A DNA stretch of 64,000 bases from Paragonimus westermani (Eukaryota; Platyhelminthes; Trematoda; Plagiorchiida; Troglotrematidae): NCBI GenBank assembly GCA_008508345.1, contig QNGE01003607.1:1-64000 (forward strand), in the 5' to 3' direction. A program made the translations under genes and the position numbers. This document shows positions 1 through 11,907 of this stretch, one piece after another. Every line of letters begins with the position of its first letter. The first letter of the stretch is position 1. The notes below the pieces were generated by a model. It made no database searches and was not told where the DNA came from. It was given only the letters and a program-made list of their open reading frames with translations.

Positions 1-4
1 TTCG

Positions 5-21
5 GCTGGATTCGAACCAGC
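5..21 (-). other. tRNA T-arm / B-box-like motif at window edge
   Basis: Read on the minus strand this is a perfect T-arm, a 5-bp stem (GCTGG/CCAGC) around the loop TTCGAAT, and it contains a full pol III B box GGTTCGAATCC at 18-8. No A box is visible in the next 60 bases upstream on that strand, and the window stops before an acceptor stem could close. It may be the tail of a tRNA-derived SINE or a tRNA fragment. An intact tRNA is not supported. Confidence 0.3.
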
Positions 22-283
22 GCTTGCCGCGTTGAGGCATGCCGTGTCTGAAAGTAATTATTGGGCACCAGTTGAAAGGCTAAATTGGAAAATACCTATT
101 AACCCAGATCTGTTAGGAAAAACAGTAAAATGATGATTTTCACACGAACTTTGTGCCAAAAACTTCAAAAGTAAAATATTGATAAGGTAAAATGAGTTAC
201 GAGAAAACGAAGTGTCTACCGTCAATACTAGTTAATCTGAAGGAGTTCCAAGATAAGACCATATGCACTATTAACCTCCTTCT

Positions 284-328
284 CAAGACGTCATCTTGTG
301 ATGGANCAAGACGTCATCTTGCGATGGA
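284..328. repeat. 22-bp direct duplication around a single N
   Basis: Bases 284-305 and 307-328 are the same 22-mer with one mismatch (T at 299, C at 322), separated only by the ambiguous base N at 306. This looks like two contig ends that overlap but were not merged. It is more likely an assembly join than a biological repeat. Confidence 0.75.
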
Positions 329-2894
329 AAACTAGGCATCCAGTGTCTGTTGCATCCCACCGTGAACGTAAGACTAGTTTGCCAGCCACGTCTGTTGATG
401 TAAACGATATATACCATCAAGTGATCCCCAGATTTTTAATTCATTCAACCGATCTGATTATGGTCTACAGTTTAGCGTTAATCGTTAATCCGATAGATTT
501 ACCAAACAAATTACAATTTGCAAATTGTTAAGCATCACCTGTTGATGACAGCGCACACAGTAGCGATATAACTGTGCTACTCCGAGGTGTGTGCCGACAG
601 AGGGTTAAAACTAACAGTTGATCAGCCCCCATCTTGCTTCAAGTTACCTTACGGATCATTAAATGATCTGACGTCAGTTGCAGCGTACGTCTTATATTCA
701 ACCGATCACTTTCATTTCCACTCCAATCAACTTTAGAAACTAGTCAACTAATACGATCTTTATCGTGACCTGTCCGTTTTTTTAATTATAACATGTAAAC
801 TTTTGATGCGGATTCACGCAGTTCGTCTTGAGTTAACACGTTTTTGCATTGGCTACGACCGCAACAGCTCGGAGTGATTTCTATTTGGCTTTGGATGTAA
901 ATTTTCCAATCATATGTTGGCCCTTTTTCACCGGTTTGTGGCCTACATCCATCAATTTTTATTGGTATGTCATCATTTTGAGTTTATGATCATTCAAAGG
1001 ATTGCAACTTTTCCATCTCCTTTCGCTATATCTTTCTCTCAGGTGCAAATAACGGACCTACTGTTTAGCCAACTGGTTCTTTTATCACACAGAGACAGGT
1101 GGACCTGCACAACTGAGAACTTTTGGTATCTAATTGTTCACACCATGTACAAACGCCTTCATATCTTCTACTCGGCATACGTGTCTCAGTCAAACAGTCT
1201 ATGACATAAAGCAAAACTGCTTCTTGCGTTCTTCCGCAGTGTACTCTTACTGAACGGTCACCACAGACCTAAATTAACGGAAGAAGGTTAAAAGTGACAA
1301 CCTTTCGGTATAAATGATGGAACGGGCTGAATTATTATGGCCAATTTTCAAAAAGAAGACTCAGATGGTCATACTGGAATGTGTCGAATACGAAACCTAA
1401 TAATTTAAGGGATAGGTTAGTAGCGTACAGCCTGGGTTTTGGAACGAGGTCACAATCCCAGATTTTGAATAAGGCTGGAACTTTGACCGCAACTTTAACT
1501 ATGATACTTGCAGTCAGGTTGTCATTTTCCATGCGTGTCATGTGAGTAAACAATGTTACTCAGCAAATCCAAACATTTTCGATGGACCACGATAAATAAG
1601 TACACACAGACAACCTTTCTTGTATATTGATCCGCCAGAAACTGCCAGGTAGACTGTATCGCATAAAGCTGTGAACAAATTGCGGACCAGAAGACAATGG
1701 TGAAAGATAAAAATGATCCAACGTTCTACTTGTTCATACCTCCTTATTCATAGTGAAAACTCTAGCACTAAACTCACCATTGAATGCCAGTGACTTTCTA
1801 TACTAATTTACAATACTGGGTCTCAAAATGGTTCAAGCGGGCAATCTTCTTGCACAAACGTCCAACGCTAGTAATCGTATCCCGAATGAACATGTTGTTT
1901 TGTTGTACCTATTGTTGCTACCTTACAACACAATTTCTTCTTGTTAACGGAAACGTAACGAACAAGAGGGATTGCATCTGAAAACCGTGTGTAACTTATT
2001 TGTACGAGGTGTATTACAGATTTGAATGAAATAAAACATGGTTGTTTGCTGTTAGATAAAATTATTAGTATGTAGAACAGGAAACAAGAATGAAATCCGG
2101 TACACCGGATGCATATTTCCCAACACATGTCACAGCAAAAACGGATGGCATGAATTGTTGTGAAGGAAGATAATGAAATATGTATTGTATAGCTGGTTCA
2201 GAACTCATTGATGAGAATGGAAATAGTCCTCATCAGATTTCCGGGTGCTTGCTAACTACGGCTAGAAGGGCAGGAAAGAGTCATTACGGATTGCATCCTG
2301 ACGTTCGCTGTCACACCCATACTTCATAACCGACGTCGTTCTTTCTTAGATTCTCCAGGAAGAGGTGGTTCTCACATGAAGTGAGTAGTTAGCCCTGTGC
2401 GTCACGAGCACAGACCGTTGTCCACTCGTGTTGGTCAACGTTAAGGTGAACACATCCGCCACCTGAACGTTTCACTCCTAAAGCCTAATTGGACATGGCA
2501 ATTTGACTGATTAGAATAACGTGTAGTTGATCCTTGCACTGAGTCCAAACCATGACAGAGGTTTACGGCGGTAACACTCACGTTTCACGCATCAAATTCC
2601 AGTTTACTTATACACTTGTTAATGTGTGTGGGCGGAGGTAAAATAGATCAATGAACTATCGTACAAGTATTCGGACAAAATATTACCCTGTGTGTGAATT
2701 ATTCCACTGACCTCTGCATATGTGTTGGAACATTATGATACATAATTTGAAAAAACTCGAATGGTCCATTAGGGTCTGGTTTCTAATACTGTGCTGACGT
2801 TGTTGCATATCAACTGGTGGTAGACGAATATGAAACTCAAATCAAACTCTTCACCCATAACCAACCCTCTCAGACTCATTAATCTATTCTTTGG
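329..2894. other. no supported gene
   Basis: Only short open frames on both strands. One minus-strand frame at 1553-1335 could be coding but has no clear splice sites. No recognisable transposon domain was seen. Confidence 0.4.
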
Positions 2895-3098
2895 TTACTC
2901 GATTTTGCAACGTTTCCGAAATAAGTTATCCAAAAAGCAAATTAACGAAATATGTTCCAAAGCCAAGTTACCTCTCCAAATTATCCGTTTAGCTATCGAT
3001 GACGCTTGGAGTCGAGAGTGCATTCCAGTAACATCTAGATTGTTAAGTTTTGGACGTAGCATTTTTAAACTGTGCCCACCATTCAAGCGCCAAATGCT
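2895..3098 (-). CDS. terminal coding exon of an unidentified gene
   Basis: The exon starts after a good acceptor (tccttcag|AGC) and stays open for 67 codons to a TAA stop at 2897-2895. It begins SIWRLNGGHSLKM and ends FRKRCKIE. It follows the exon at 3222-3127 in phase 0 across an inferred intron of only 28 nt (3126-3099). A possible internal donor (GGAGAG|GTAACT) would end it about 25 codons earlier, but the frame stays open beyond it. I do not recognise the family. The predicted protein is mixed, basic and without an obvious membrane segment. Confidence 0.5.
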   Translation of the reverse strand, partial: SIWRLNGGHSLKMLRPKLNNLDVTGMHSRLQASSIAKRIIWRGNLALEHISLICFLDNLFRKRCKIE

Positions 3099-3126
3099 CT
3101 GAAGGACCTGCTGTCAGTCCACTTAC

Positions 3127-3222
3127 TGTATTATACATGAATTGACATAATTCCCAAAACCGTCTAACCCCTGATTTGTACGGCAGAGTGGAAGCGAGAA
3201 TAAAATCTTTGGTGATGATATT
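3127..3222 (-). CDS. internal coding exon, unidentified gene
   Basis: A 96-nt exon of exactly 32 codons, phase 0 at both ends. It has a strong acceptor (gttgtccttgcag|AAT) and a near-consensus donor (AATACA|GTAAGTGG). The peptide begins NIITKDFILAST and ends LCQFMYNT. It joins in frame to the exon upstream (3930-3739) and, through a 28-nt intron, to the terminal exon at 3098-2895. The three exons give about 163 residues of the C-terminal part of one protein. No motif allows a function to be named. Confidence 0.55.
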
Positions 3223-3738
3223 CTGCAAGGACAACCACGTCAAGCTCACAAAACCAGTGAACATTTGGGATGTCGGTAGATGACAGATCTACGTATGTCA
3301 CATTCTCAGTCAATCGGCTGCTGTTCGATGTGATATGACCTGGTTGAGCTTTATACTCACAGATGTATATGCTCCCCGTTGTACATTAAAGATGTCATGC
3401 AATACGTCTGGTTTCTTATCAAAACAACCATATGAATCAGAGTCGAGTCCCGTGGTACGGCAAATCCGATAGTGGTTCAAATTTTCTTTCCTAAAATCAT
3501 GATTACGGTTGTATTCTTTTATTCTATAAAACTACGATGACAGGTTTTTGAGACTGCATACTCTTGAACCACCATCGTCGTTTAAAAATATGGAGTGAGG
3601 GACTGTACCGAATCAGTTTATGATCTGACTGGAACGCTGAAAGAATGTAGTCGTTTATTCACAGTTTGTATGCTCTGAGGCAGAATCTCGAAATATGGGC
3701 CCTACGTAAATCAGTTTTCTCCGATTCTTGTTACTCAC

Positions 3739-3930
3739 CTCCGTGTCACAATGTTCCATACAGCGAGCTTGCATGATGTGTATGAGGGACAGTGTGAATT
3801 CGCTCACATCGACAAACATGAAAAGCTGACTTAAAACAGCTTTGATGTTACTGCATTCATTTTTCGGAAACGTGGGTTCCATATATTGTTCATCATTGAC
3901 CGTTTGAGGTAGCCAGTTAAAGAATATGGC
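3739..3930 (-). CDS. internal coding exon, unidentified gene
   Basis: A 192-nt exon of 64 codons, phase 0 at both ends. The acceptor has a good pyrimidine tract (ttttctttcattag|GCC) and the donor is strong (ACGGAG|GTGAGTAAC). The peptide begins AIFFNWLPQTVNDEQY and contains a likely helix around AVLSQLFMFVDVSEF. It is the most 5' exon I could place for the gene that ends at 2895. Further 5' exons, if any, lie at higher coordinates and were not found. Confidence 0.5.
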
Positions 3931-4814
3931 CTAATGAAAGAAAACCATGTTCAAAACCGGCTGGTTTGGATTTGCAAACAATAGAATCAATGGAAAAATT
4001 GTCAAATATACTGTAGTGCTTGGTTCTCATTCAACGGATTTATTCACAAACAGATCGAAACAGGCCATTTCTTTGTAAACCTTGACGAATTAAAGCCTAT
4101 AAATGTTACAGAATTGGTGCGTTTTGATTAGCAATGAGGACTGGAAACCTAGCTCTATTCTTACCTCATTTGTCTGGACTGCAAACTGTAAAAACCCATG
4201 CATGGTGAACAAAACCGAACAACTGTATTCTCCTAATACTATTGATTTCCTCAGAAATAATTCATCAACCTCTCAAGTGGAATGTGTCTTCTAACTTGCC
4301 TGGTGACCTGTCAAGCATTGACGGAATTTACCACTAACAATAAAAAGATCGGATAATCATCTGTCTGAAATGCAACTGATCGGATAGGTTTTTTGTCTGG
4401 TGACATTCCGGCTGATAGAACGTGTGTCACCAAATGTGGGTTATAGTGACTAGAACTTTCGTTCTACCTGGTTCAATCAGGCCATCTAACAGGAAATTAG
4501 GGCAGTTGTACGTGAAGCCGTTATGCCCACAGTGATGTCTGTCGCACTGCCGACTGAGTGGGAGTATTTGGTGGTGATGGGCTTCTCTATCCGTATTGCA
4601 GTACATACTTTAGAACCTGCAATCCTTTTCGAAAGCTTGTCTCAACTTTAAACACATCTGCATACTCAAAACCGACCGGAATCAAACAACATTTCGTTAA
4701 TTACTACAGCATGGCACGATCAATCCTCACTGTCAAGTGCATAAAACTTCTGAGTGGTTGGCTCGAAGTAGCTGTCTCCAAACTAGCCCAATATCCTGTT
4801 GTCTATTAGTTTAG

Positions 4815-5060
4815 GCTTTTACGCAAAAAGCTCCTGGCAGGATACTCCAAGAGAAACTTGTATCCGCGGTTCAGACTGGTGATTCAGATTTTACATGTGG
4901 GTTTGTCCAAAGTGACTTCAGACATGGCCTTCGAATCGAGGAGTCGTCAATCTAAATTTGAAATTTGCATACGTTATCAGACGGCCGGAAACCTCACCCT
5001 GCAGAACACTATGGATCTTTGTCAACTGGTCATTGTTGTCGCTACCAACACGTTATTCAG
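4815..5060 (+). CDS. possible plus-strand exon
   Basis: An open frame of about 81 codons (LLRKKLLAGYSKRN at its start, ATNTLF near its end) lies between a plausible acceptor (ctattagtttag|G) and donor (TTATTCAG|GTATTT). It would sit between two minus-strand genes. Splice phase does not connect it convincingly to the next plus-strand candidate at 5561, so it could be a chance open frame. Confidence 0.25.
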
Positions 5061-5560
5061 GTATTTTTTGCATCAAAATATAAGCCTTAGTTACCGAATG
5101 ACGTCGCCTTTAACTAAAACATGTGAGAAATTGCTATTTGAACTGACTTCCGAAGTCTCGACTAACGCAGTTGTGTGGTCATGAAATCAAGCAAATGGTC
5201 TTTGAATGCGCTACGACTCGCATGGACATGGCAGTAAGACGCTACGACTGGTTGGGCCACAAATATGCTGGTCGTTTTGGATTGGTGAATCACTGGCTTA
5301 CTCAAAACGAACTGCTAACGATAAGTGTATCACATACCTATCGGCTAACTCGACTGTATAGTGATGTGCCGTTATTTTCTTCCGTGTCAATTACGTGTCT
5401 TTTGTCGTCTGATGAACCATTCGCTCACGTTTTCAAAACTTGGGTCACTGAAACCTGCTACATGCTCTTTTCTTCCGCTCTGTTGGTGCAATGTATGAGA
5501 GCGTTTTTACTTAGTACCCCATTCCGAATTCCACGTTTTTCTCTTCCTAATCCTACACAG

Positions 5561-5760
5561 AGTCTGCTATTATTGAAAATATATTTGCCTTACGTTCCCA
5601 ATACCTTTCTTCCTGGCTTGAAACAAAACATCTGAGTGTTTCAAGCTCAGCTCATCATCTGGCAAACCAAATTTGGTCGACTGAACTCAGACGGTCTCCA
5701 CTTACGAGCCTGTTATTCATACGTTCTCAGGTTTACACTGGATGCACAGCGTATGAGTGA
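5561..5760 (+). CDS. possible plus-strand 3' exon
   Basis: It starts after a very strong acceptor (tttttctcttcctaatcctacacag) and stays open in one frame for 65 codons to a TGA (AIIENIFALRSQYLSSW near the start). A donor-like CAG|GTTTAC at 5730 is an alternative end. No homology is recognised. The acceptor is the best evidence. Confidence 0.3.
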
Positions 5761-7260
5761 AATCGTAAGGGATTCACCTCATGATGTTTTGTAGACACTT
5801 GTAAGCATAGATGTCCCTTGACACTGGTTACTGTGAAAAGCCAATTCAAAAAGAGATGTTATCAACTGTCCACTAACGAAATGTGTAACACAAGAAACCA
5901 TTTATCTGCAGGTTGAAAACCTATGGTCAGTGGGCCGAATCAGGCAAGCCAGCCGGAGTTATGTAGCCCACAGTTAGTGCATTACTTAATTTTGATGTTC
6001 GTGAGTACTTGCTAATCCTCCTCATGAATGAAAGGTTTGACTGAATGGTTATTTCCCCACCCCCAAATTTTTGGCATCTATTTGGATAAGACCCCTTATC
6101 TGGTCTCACCTGATGAATAATACTTAGGAACGCTTGCATTACAGATGGCATTAAGCATCATTACATATTTAGCTTTCTGACTTTGTAACCTGTAGATTTT
6201 GCTACGTTGAACAGGATAATTAGGTTGTTAGGTGTATTATTACTAATTCTTTCTGTTTCCAATTATCGTGCACAGATACTCCAAATCATCGTCTGGTTAA
6301 TGAAAACAGAAGAAGAATGTGCGTCGCGCGCCCTTAGAACTCCGATTTATACCTATCACATAAGTCAAGTGCAGGTGAGCGGATCATCCGCGCGGTTCCA
6401 TTCTTGGATATCATACTGCGGTTCCATGAGACGGATCGTGTCAACTTCTTCTCTACACAAAATGGCTGCCCTCCACCACACAGTGCCTCAAAAACTGTCA
6501 TAAATTTTAGAATGGGATGATAAAATCACATCTGGGAAGAGTTGACGGGGATAACTTAGCCAACGGTACAATCGATGAAGCGGAGCTCTCACAAGAACTG
6601 TCACCAACAATAAGAACAACTTTAAAGTATACTATACCTTCTTTTTGTTTTGACGAATAATTAAAAATGGTTTTGCTCAATCACACAGAACAAGATATCG
6701 TCCAACCTTCCTACAGTGGTAGCTAATGTAAACTGATATTTTCAACTGAACATTGACCCTTCAAACAAATGAGATACACGAAAAGTGGAAATGGTTTTGC
6801 TGCACCTATCTAGTTAGCACACACTGGGCCCGTGTTGCTGCGAATCACCAACGGGCTATCTGCGTCTGGGCAGCTTAAACAAGACTATAACAAGCCAGGT
6901 TTGGTGACGGTTTGATGTCATGGAAAGTACTTCGTCTTAACATTAACCCCTTGGCTGTAAACAGCTCAGCACGGTGATTTATTTTGAACAACAGACAGTA
7001 CACTAAAAGTGAACGCAGTCACTCACTTGCATGCCATTTCCATAACATCGCTTAACTAATTTCCCACACATTTCTACTCATAATCTGTTCATCATAATAA
7101 AACCCAGGAAACGATAGACTGTCTAAATTGGGACAGCCGGAGACAATCCGCCTTAGAACGATCATACAGGTTTTCTTCATAGCAATCAAAATTTGTAAAA
7201 GCAACGATAAATCAAACAGGTTCAAATAGGCAGTGAACTTAGACTCTTCTCTCGTTTCTT
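5761..7260. other. no supported gene
   Basis: Short frames only. A minus-strand frame at 7264-7052 overlaps the stop of the exon at 7394-7261 in another phase. It could be an alternative C-terminus, but it has no splice support. Confidence 0.35.
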
Positions 7261-7394
7261 TCATTTATGGGCATAATAGGAGAGTTTCTGTTGACACATC
7301 AGTTTTTCTGCCTTCCTCAACACATCTAGTCTTTTCCGACCCAGTGCAACAGCATACTCTACTAATCTATCCGGACACTGATTTATCTGACTAA
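7261..7394 (-). CDS. probable terminal exon of the 8.6-12.5 kb gene
   Basis: A minus-strand exon with a good acceptor (gtcctgctttcag|TT) and an open frame ending in TGA at 7263-7261. The peptide is strongly helical (INQCPDRLVEYAVALGRKR, then LDVLRKAEKLMCQQK). A second acceptor eight bases further on (GTCAG|ATA, exon from 7386) would give phase 0 and so fit the phase-0 end of the exon at 8590. One weak small exon may lie between them near 8.2-8.5 kb. It could instead belong to a different gene. Confidence 0.4.
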
Positions 7395-8589
7395 CTGAAA
7401 GCAGGACTGTTGCGTTATGAAATGATGTGACAAATATTATGACGAATAAGCACTGGTGAATTGATATAGATAAACCAACCAATGTTGTGGATAACTGTAG
7501 ATGGTCCCGTTGTGTATTCTTGAATAGAACAACAACACTTTCATTCCTTTATACTTGGACTAATCAACTTTGTACGTGTTCGTACTGAAAGCAAGCTGAA
7601 TTCGATCATAGTCTGGAATAGTGGTCTACCGGATATAAAGCTGAAAAGGATGACCCGATCAGCTGTTCAGTACAAATGGTGGTATATGCTCCCGCCAAGA
7701 TTATTCTCAATATTCCCATTGAGATAGGAAAGAGTCGAACTGTGAGGGAGCAAACAGTCATGTATGTAGTCGTGTGTGTACTTGTTTCGCAGCCTATGAT
7801 ATCAACTCACCCAACTACCTATTCCGTAGTTTTGTCGTGCAGTCAGTGAGAATGGCAATTCAAGTTGTAGTTATTAATCACCGAACCGAGAGCCCCAGCA
7901 ACCGAGCTATATTGGGGGGAATGCTGGTGAAACCACAGAACTCCTGTACTTTTAGTTAAAATTCAAAACTCTCCATTGGTTAAAAGTGAACGCTACAATG
8001 ATTTTTCGTTTGTATTGCATCTCTTTTCACTTGCTGACAGATTATTAATACGTTCATTAAATCTTCAAGTTCATACCAATTTATCTTGATTTGTAGGAAT
8101 ACACGTGAGCCTTTTTACCTTTGAGACGTTCTGATCAGTGTGCTTTTGATCGACCTTCTACAAACGCTTCACGTGGTTCCTCAAATCACTTTCTAGTAAA
8201 CACGCATTAGTAATCCTCTAGATTACTCCGTTTTCCTGCACTAATTTTAACCGGAGCTCCATCAGAATATCTATTGATTTATCAGGCTGACTGAGTCCAA
8301 TTGGGCCGCATCTCGATGGTACAAACAACCTCAGTTCAACCACATTGTCATTGCCTGCGCAACCAAATGAACTTTCATCTCCACAAATCCTCTTGGTTTA
8401 CTATCTTAGTCCCCATCCTGTCATATTGCGAGATGTCTAGAACGTATACAATAATTGCCCTGGCGATATCTGAACCCGTACGTCTGCGCACAAAATTTTG
8501 ATTCAACCTGTCATGTTACTTATATACATTAGCAAGTACTGAAAACAAACCTTATAAATTACAACCATTGGTCAGTAGATGCGACTTAC

Positions 8590-8674
8590 CTTGTATAGTT
8601 CGGCCGCAAGGGCCTCTGAAGAAACCATGTCTTTTTCAAGAAATAAATTATGCCTTTTCCAAACAGTTTGAAAG
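8590..8674 (-). CDS. internal exon after a 22-nt intron
   Basis: An 85-nt exon. The first base completes a codon left split by the previous exon, then 28 codons run to the donor ACAAG|GTAAGTCG in phase 0. The peptide (FQTVWKRHNLFLEKDM, then VSSEALAAELYK) is charged and helical. The intron before it, 8696-8675, begins GTAAGTCC and ends TTTTTAG but is only 22 nt long. Reading through it gives an immediate TAA, so splicing is needed to keep the frame. Part of the 9189-8590 exon chain. Confidence 0.6.
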
Positions 8675-8696
8675 CTAAAAATTTTGTTGGACTTAC

Positions 8697-8876
8697 CTGC
8701 ACATGAGGCTTAGGGTATAAGCGGCTAAAAGACATCTGAAGGGACCATAACGTTCCGCTAGATATAGGCATCGATCGCAAGACCGTTCGCTCAACTGCTG
8801 CTGACATTGATAGTCCGCAATTTCACCAATTTCTATCAAGTAGACTAACGTCTGCATACCACACTGTATTGCCATT
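8697..8876 (-). CDS. internal exon, TPR-like helical segment
   Basis: A 180-nt exon entered and left in phase 2, with acceptor gcgttttag|A and donor TGCAG|GTAAGTCC. The 40-nt intron before it (8916-8877) starts GTAAGTCC. The peptide contains MAIQCGMQTLVYLIEIGEIA and RCLYLAERYGPFRCLLAAY. The alternation of small and large residues in paired helices resembles TPR or related alpha-solenoid repeats. No family can be named from memory with safety. Confidence 0.65.
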
Positions 8877-8916
8877 CTAAAACGCACATAGTGACATAGT
8901 TATAAAACGGACTTAC

Positions 8917-9004
8917 TTGATATTGCCAGAATGTATGTAGGTCACAAATAGTTCGTGATAGACCAAACCGATGTCTACTCTGCACAAACTTGGAATTGCC
9001 AAAG
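8917..9004 (-). CDS. internal exon of the same gene
   Basis: An 88-nt exon entered in phase 1 and left in phase 2, with acceptor ctcatttcaag|CT and donor ATCAA|GTAAGTCC. The peptide reads LAIPSLCRVDIGLVYHELF followed by VTYIHSGNI and continues smoothly into the next exon. The intron before it is 49 nt (9053-9005). Its reading frame differs from the longer continuous frame across this region, which runs through both introns and is a decoy. Confidence 0.65.
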
Positions 9005-9053
9005 CTTGAAATGAGAGCATAGTCACTGCTCACGTGAAAACAATAAGACTTAC

Positions 9054-9189
9054 CCAGTGACTTCTCCAACGCTTTAACTTTCAACCCAAACACCACATGA
9101 AATAACTCTTGATTGTCTGCCAACTCTGGTAGGACAAACAGCTTCGTCTGAGGTTGCACCTCGGAAGTCATAATATCCTGTGGCGCGGA
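9054..9189 (-). CDS. internal exon of the same gene
   Basis: A 136-nt exon entered in phase 0, which matches the phase-0 end of the exon at 11907-11677, and left in phase 1 at GTCACTGG|GTAAGTC. The acceptor is attaccttgttcag|TCC. The peptide begins SAPQDIMTSEVQPQTKLFV and ends FGLKVKALEKSL. Open frame extends upstream of the acceptor to about 9363, so a longer exon with another acceptor is possible. Confidence 0.6.
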
Positions 9190-11676
9190 CTGAACAAGGT
9201 AATAGCACACATAAATACAATGATCATCGTCCTCTGTTAGATCACACATTAAGACTGCCCATAAATCGTCTGATATGCCAAACACCGTCGCTGTCAACAG
9301 TGTAGGCGATTGTCGTCTGGCGCGAGTTAGAAAAACGATGACTTTAGAGATGGACCTGAACACAGATGTCGCTAGATTGACCTTTACAATTCAGAGTCCT
9401 TTCACAATGTGGCTCTTATTTGACTAACACGGACGGAGGGAGAAAATGACTGGAGAGACAGCAGCTCATTGGGCTGAGTGGTTTGCGAGCTACTTCTGTC
9501 CTGCTGGGTTGTCAGTGAAGTACCGTATTTTTCAAAACAACTGGCCAACCGCCTTCTCCGTAAGCACGCGAGCATTCACCCACACGTTGCACAAACTTGT
9601 GTAGAAACACGTTCGTCGTTTATTGGGTTTACTTCCCTACATTCAGCGGTCTCACGGACACCAGACGCTGATTGATTAGTTACTGCATATCGACTGCGTT
9701 ACCAGCATGGAGACCGAATAGCTCTGTCAGTTGTGGTTGTGTCCAGACGTTCTGAAGAAAATATCTGTTTGTTCAACCGAAATAACCACAGTTGTCTTAT
9801 CCCTCCAGCATCCATTCTTAGGAGTTAAACAGAAACCCCATCCAGGGCGCATTGATTAATTAGTAAGAATTTGTTCTGTGGCCAACTTTGGGGACAGACA
9901 AGTGCATTCTGGAAAATTAGTGCAGTTTCTAGGTACACTACCAGTGAACATCTCAGTTTACGGAGGAAGCCCTATATGAAATTGCAATGCTTCCCTATAG
10001 TTCGTTTTTACACGAGACATTGTTTCTCATTTCTCTCCCAGTTGCATAAAAGTTAAGCGTCAGCTATTAATGTATTGCCGCCCAATGCAATGATGGTGCA
10101 GAACTGCTGAGCTTAAGCTATACTGAGATACTAGCTCCTCATAGGCAGCTAATCGCCTTCGTCGATAGCCCACCTTGTTTGTCAGAAAAAATGAGAACAC
10201 AAAACCGTACTGTTATTGACCAAAATAACGAGGGGTACTCAATATTTGTTAACGTAGGAGGTTAAACTAATCTTGAAAAAACATTAAACCTTCATTCATC
10301 CCTAAACACAGCCACGTATAAACCTATATATCTGACTATGAGATGTGTCATACAATGCACTGGATCGAATCAACTTTGATACGAAATATCTGAGAAAAAA
10401 CTGCTGAAAATCCTACTGAGAACAAAAATCACAAAAGGGGACCAAGTATATACTCCCACAGATTCGACCCAAGGCAAGAAATCGAACAACCAGTTCTCTG
10501 TTTGTGAGGTATTCAGCCTGGTACAGAAAAACAAAGCAATTTTGCCCATAAGAATATTGACGGTCCAGAAGATTCATAACCATCAGGTTGGCCTATTGCC
10601 CGGAGTTCGTCTCCACTACTTGTCGACCGCAATGATTAATTACTGACATGGTAAGTTTAGACTGTATTGCATAGTATCTGGGCCAACAACATCTGACTAT
10701 CTGACTACGACTTGCTCAAGCAAGCACACGAATAGTCGTTTTCTAGCTAAAATTACACGTGTGGTAGCCTTCTCATCTTGAATGTGTCGCCTAATATGGG
10801 TGGAGAATGGTGAAAAAATACAGTAGTAACTTCTGGAGCACCGATCAGTTATACTTAACAAAACTAAACATGTTGGCCCGCATGTAGGGATTAGATACTC
10901 AACAGTTCAAGAAAGTAAATATTTCCAGCCTCACACCCCAAGTGACGATCATGTGCAGTACCCGATTATTGTTTACTAATCCAAACAAATGTAATTATCG
11001 GTGCGTCATCTTTCATTCACAGATGATGCAGATGTGTTCGTCTCAGCCTCGCACTGCGATATTGAAGATCCACTCACAGATAACATAATGATCTACTGTC
11101 GCTAGTTTTTTCTTGCAGCATTCGTCTAATTGTATTCACCTTGGTTCCGTAGGTGCTATTTAGTACGCTGCAAAACAGGTCTCCCATCACAGAAATCTAC
11201 AGTGCCAATTAACCTTTTCAGGTAGAAAGCCCTTAGTGTAGGTTGCACTTCTCAGCCGGCATGCGCCCATTGGACCGAGTGTTGTCAATCTCACGAACAG
11301 TGTCCTTCATGGATACATCCGCTCGATATTTTTCCGCACACCTTACCAAAATTACGCTGGTCACACTATTTCAAAACAACCTATAGAACCGGCGATAATT
11401 AGTCTGAGGCTTAAATAAGTGGTTCTTTACTTAATCCATTCGGTGGGTTCAAGTAAACATAATTACGAGTCGGACATTAGGTAGCAATAATGCCCTCATA
11501 TCAGGCCGTATGATTGTGGACAGATCTAAATGGTTGCAACTGCGGACACTATTCATGAACGGCAGCTTCAAATCCAGTTCCATTTGGTACTTCGAATTTT
11601 AAATCCACTCATGAAGAAGATCGGTTCATCAAAAAACATCAAATCTTCAAGAGTCTTCAGGTACATGTATACTTAC
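9190..11676. other. inferred 2.5-kb intron
   Basis: No exon with good signals was found on either strand. If the two flanking minus-strand exons are joined, this stretch is intron 2 of that gene. It contains no recognisable transposon domain. Confidence 0.4.
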
Positions 11677-11907
11677 TATTAGGAAGTCTGTCTTCAAGAT
11701 TACGTCGAGTTCTGCCATCTGACACTTCGACTGGTGAGACATACGGCACAGTAGTATTCCATTTAACTGTCTTACTGCATCCATACTGACTGTCAGTCCG
11801 TTTGCGTGATTTAAAAGACATTGTTTCAGCTCAATTCTGGTGTTCTCCATGTGTAATGGCACACACACATTGTATTTTGCATCTTGCTTTTCAAGCTCAA
11901 TCAGTTC
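11677..11907 (-). CDS. internal exon of the 8.6-12.5 kb gene
   Basis: A 231-nt exon of exactly 77 codons, phase 0 at both ends, with acceptor ttttatctctgacag|GAA and donor CTAATA|GTAAGTAT. The peptide begins ELIELEKQDAKYNVCVPLH and ends ELDVILKTDFLI. It connects in frame to the exon at 12527-12447 upstream and the exon at 9189 downstream. The sequence looks like amphipathic helices. Function unknown. Confidence 0.65.

Noticed and set aside
8845..9363. Continuous 172-codon minus-strand frame
   Set aside because: It runs through two strong GTAAGT donors. Splicing into four phase-matched exons explains the region better, so the continuous frame is partly intron read-through.
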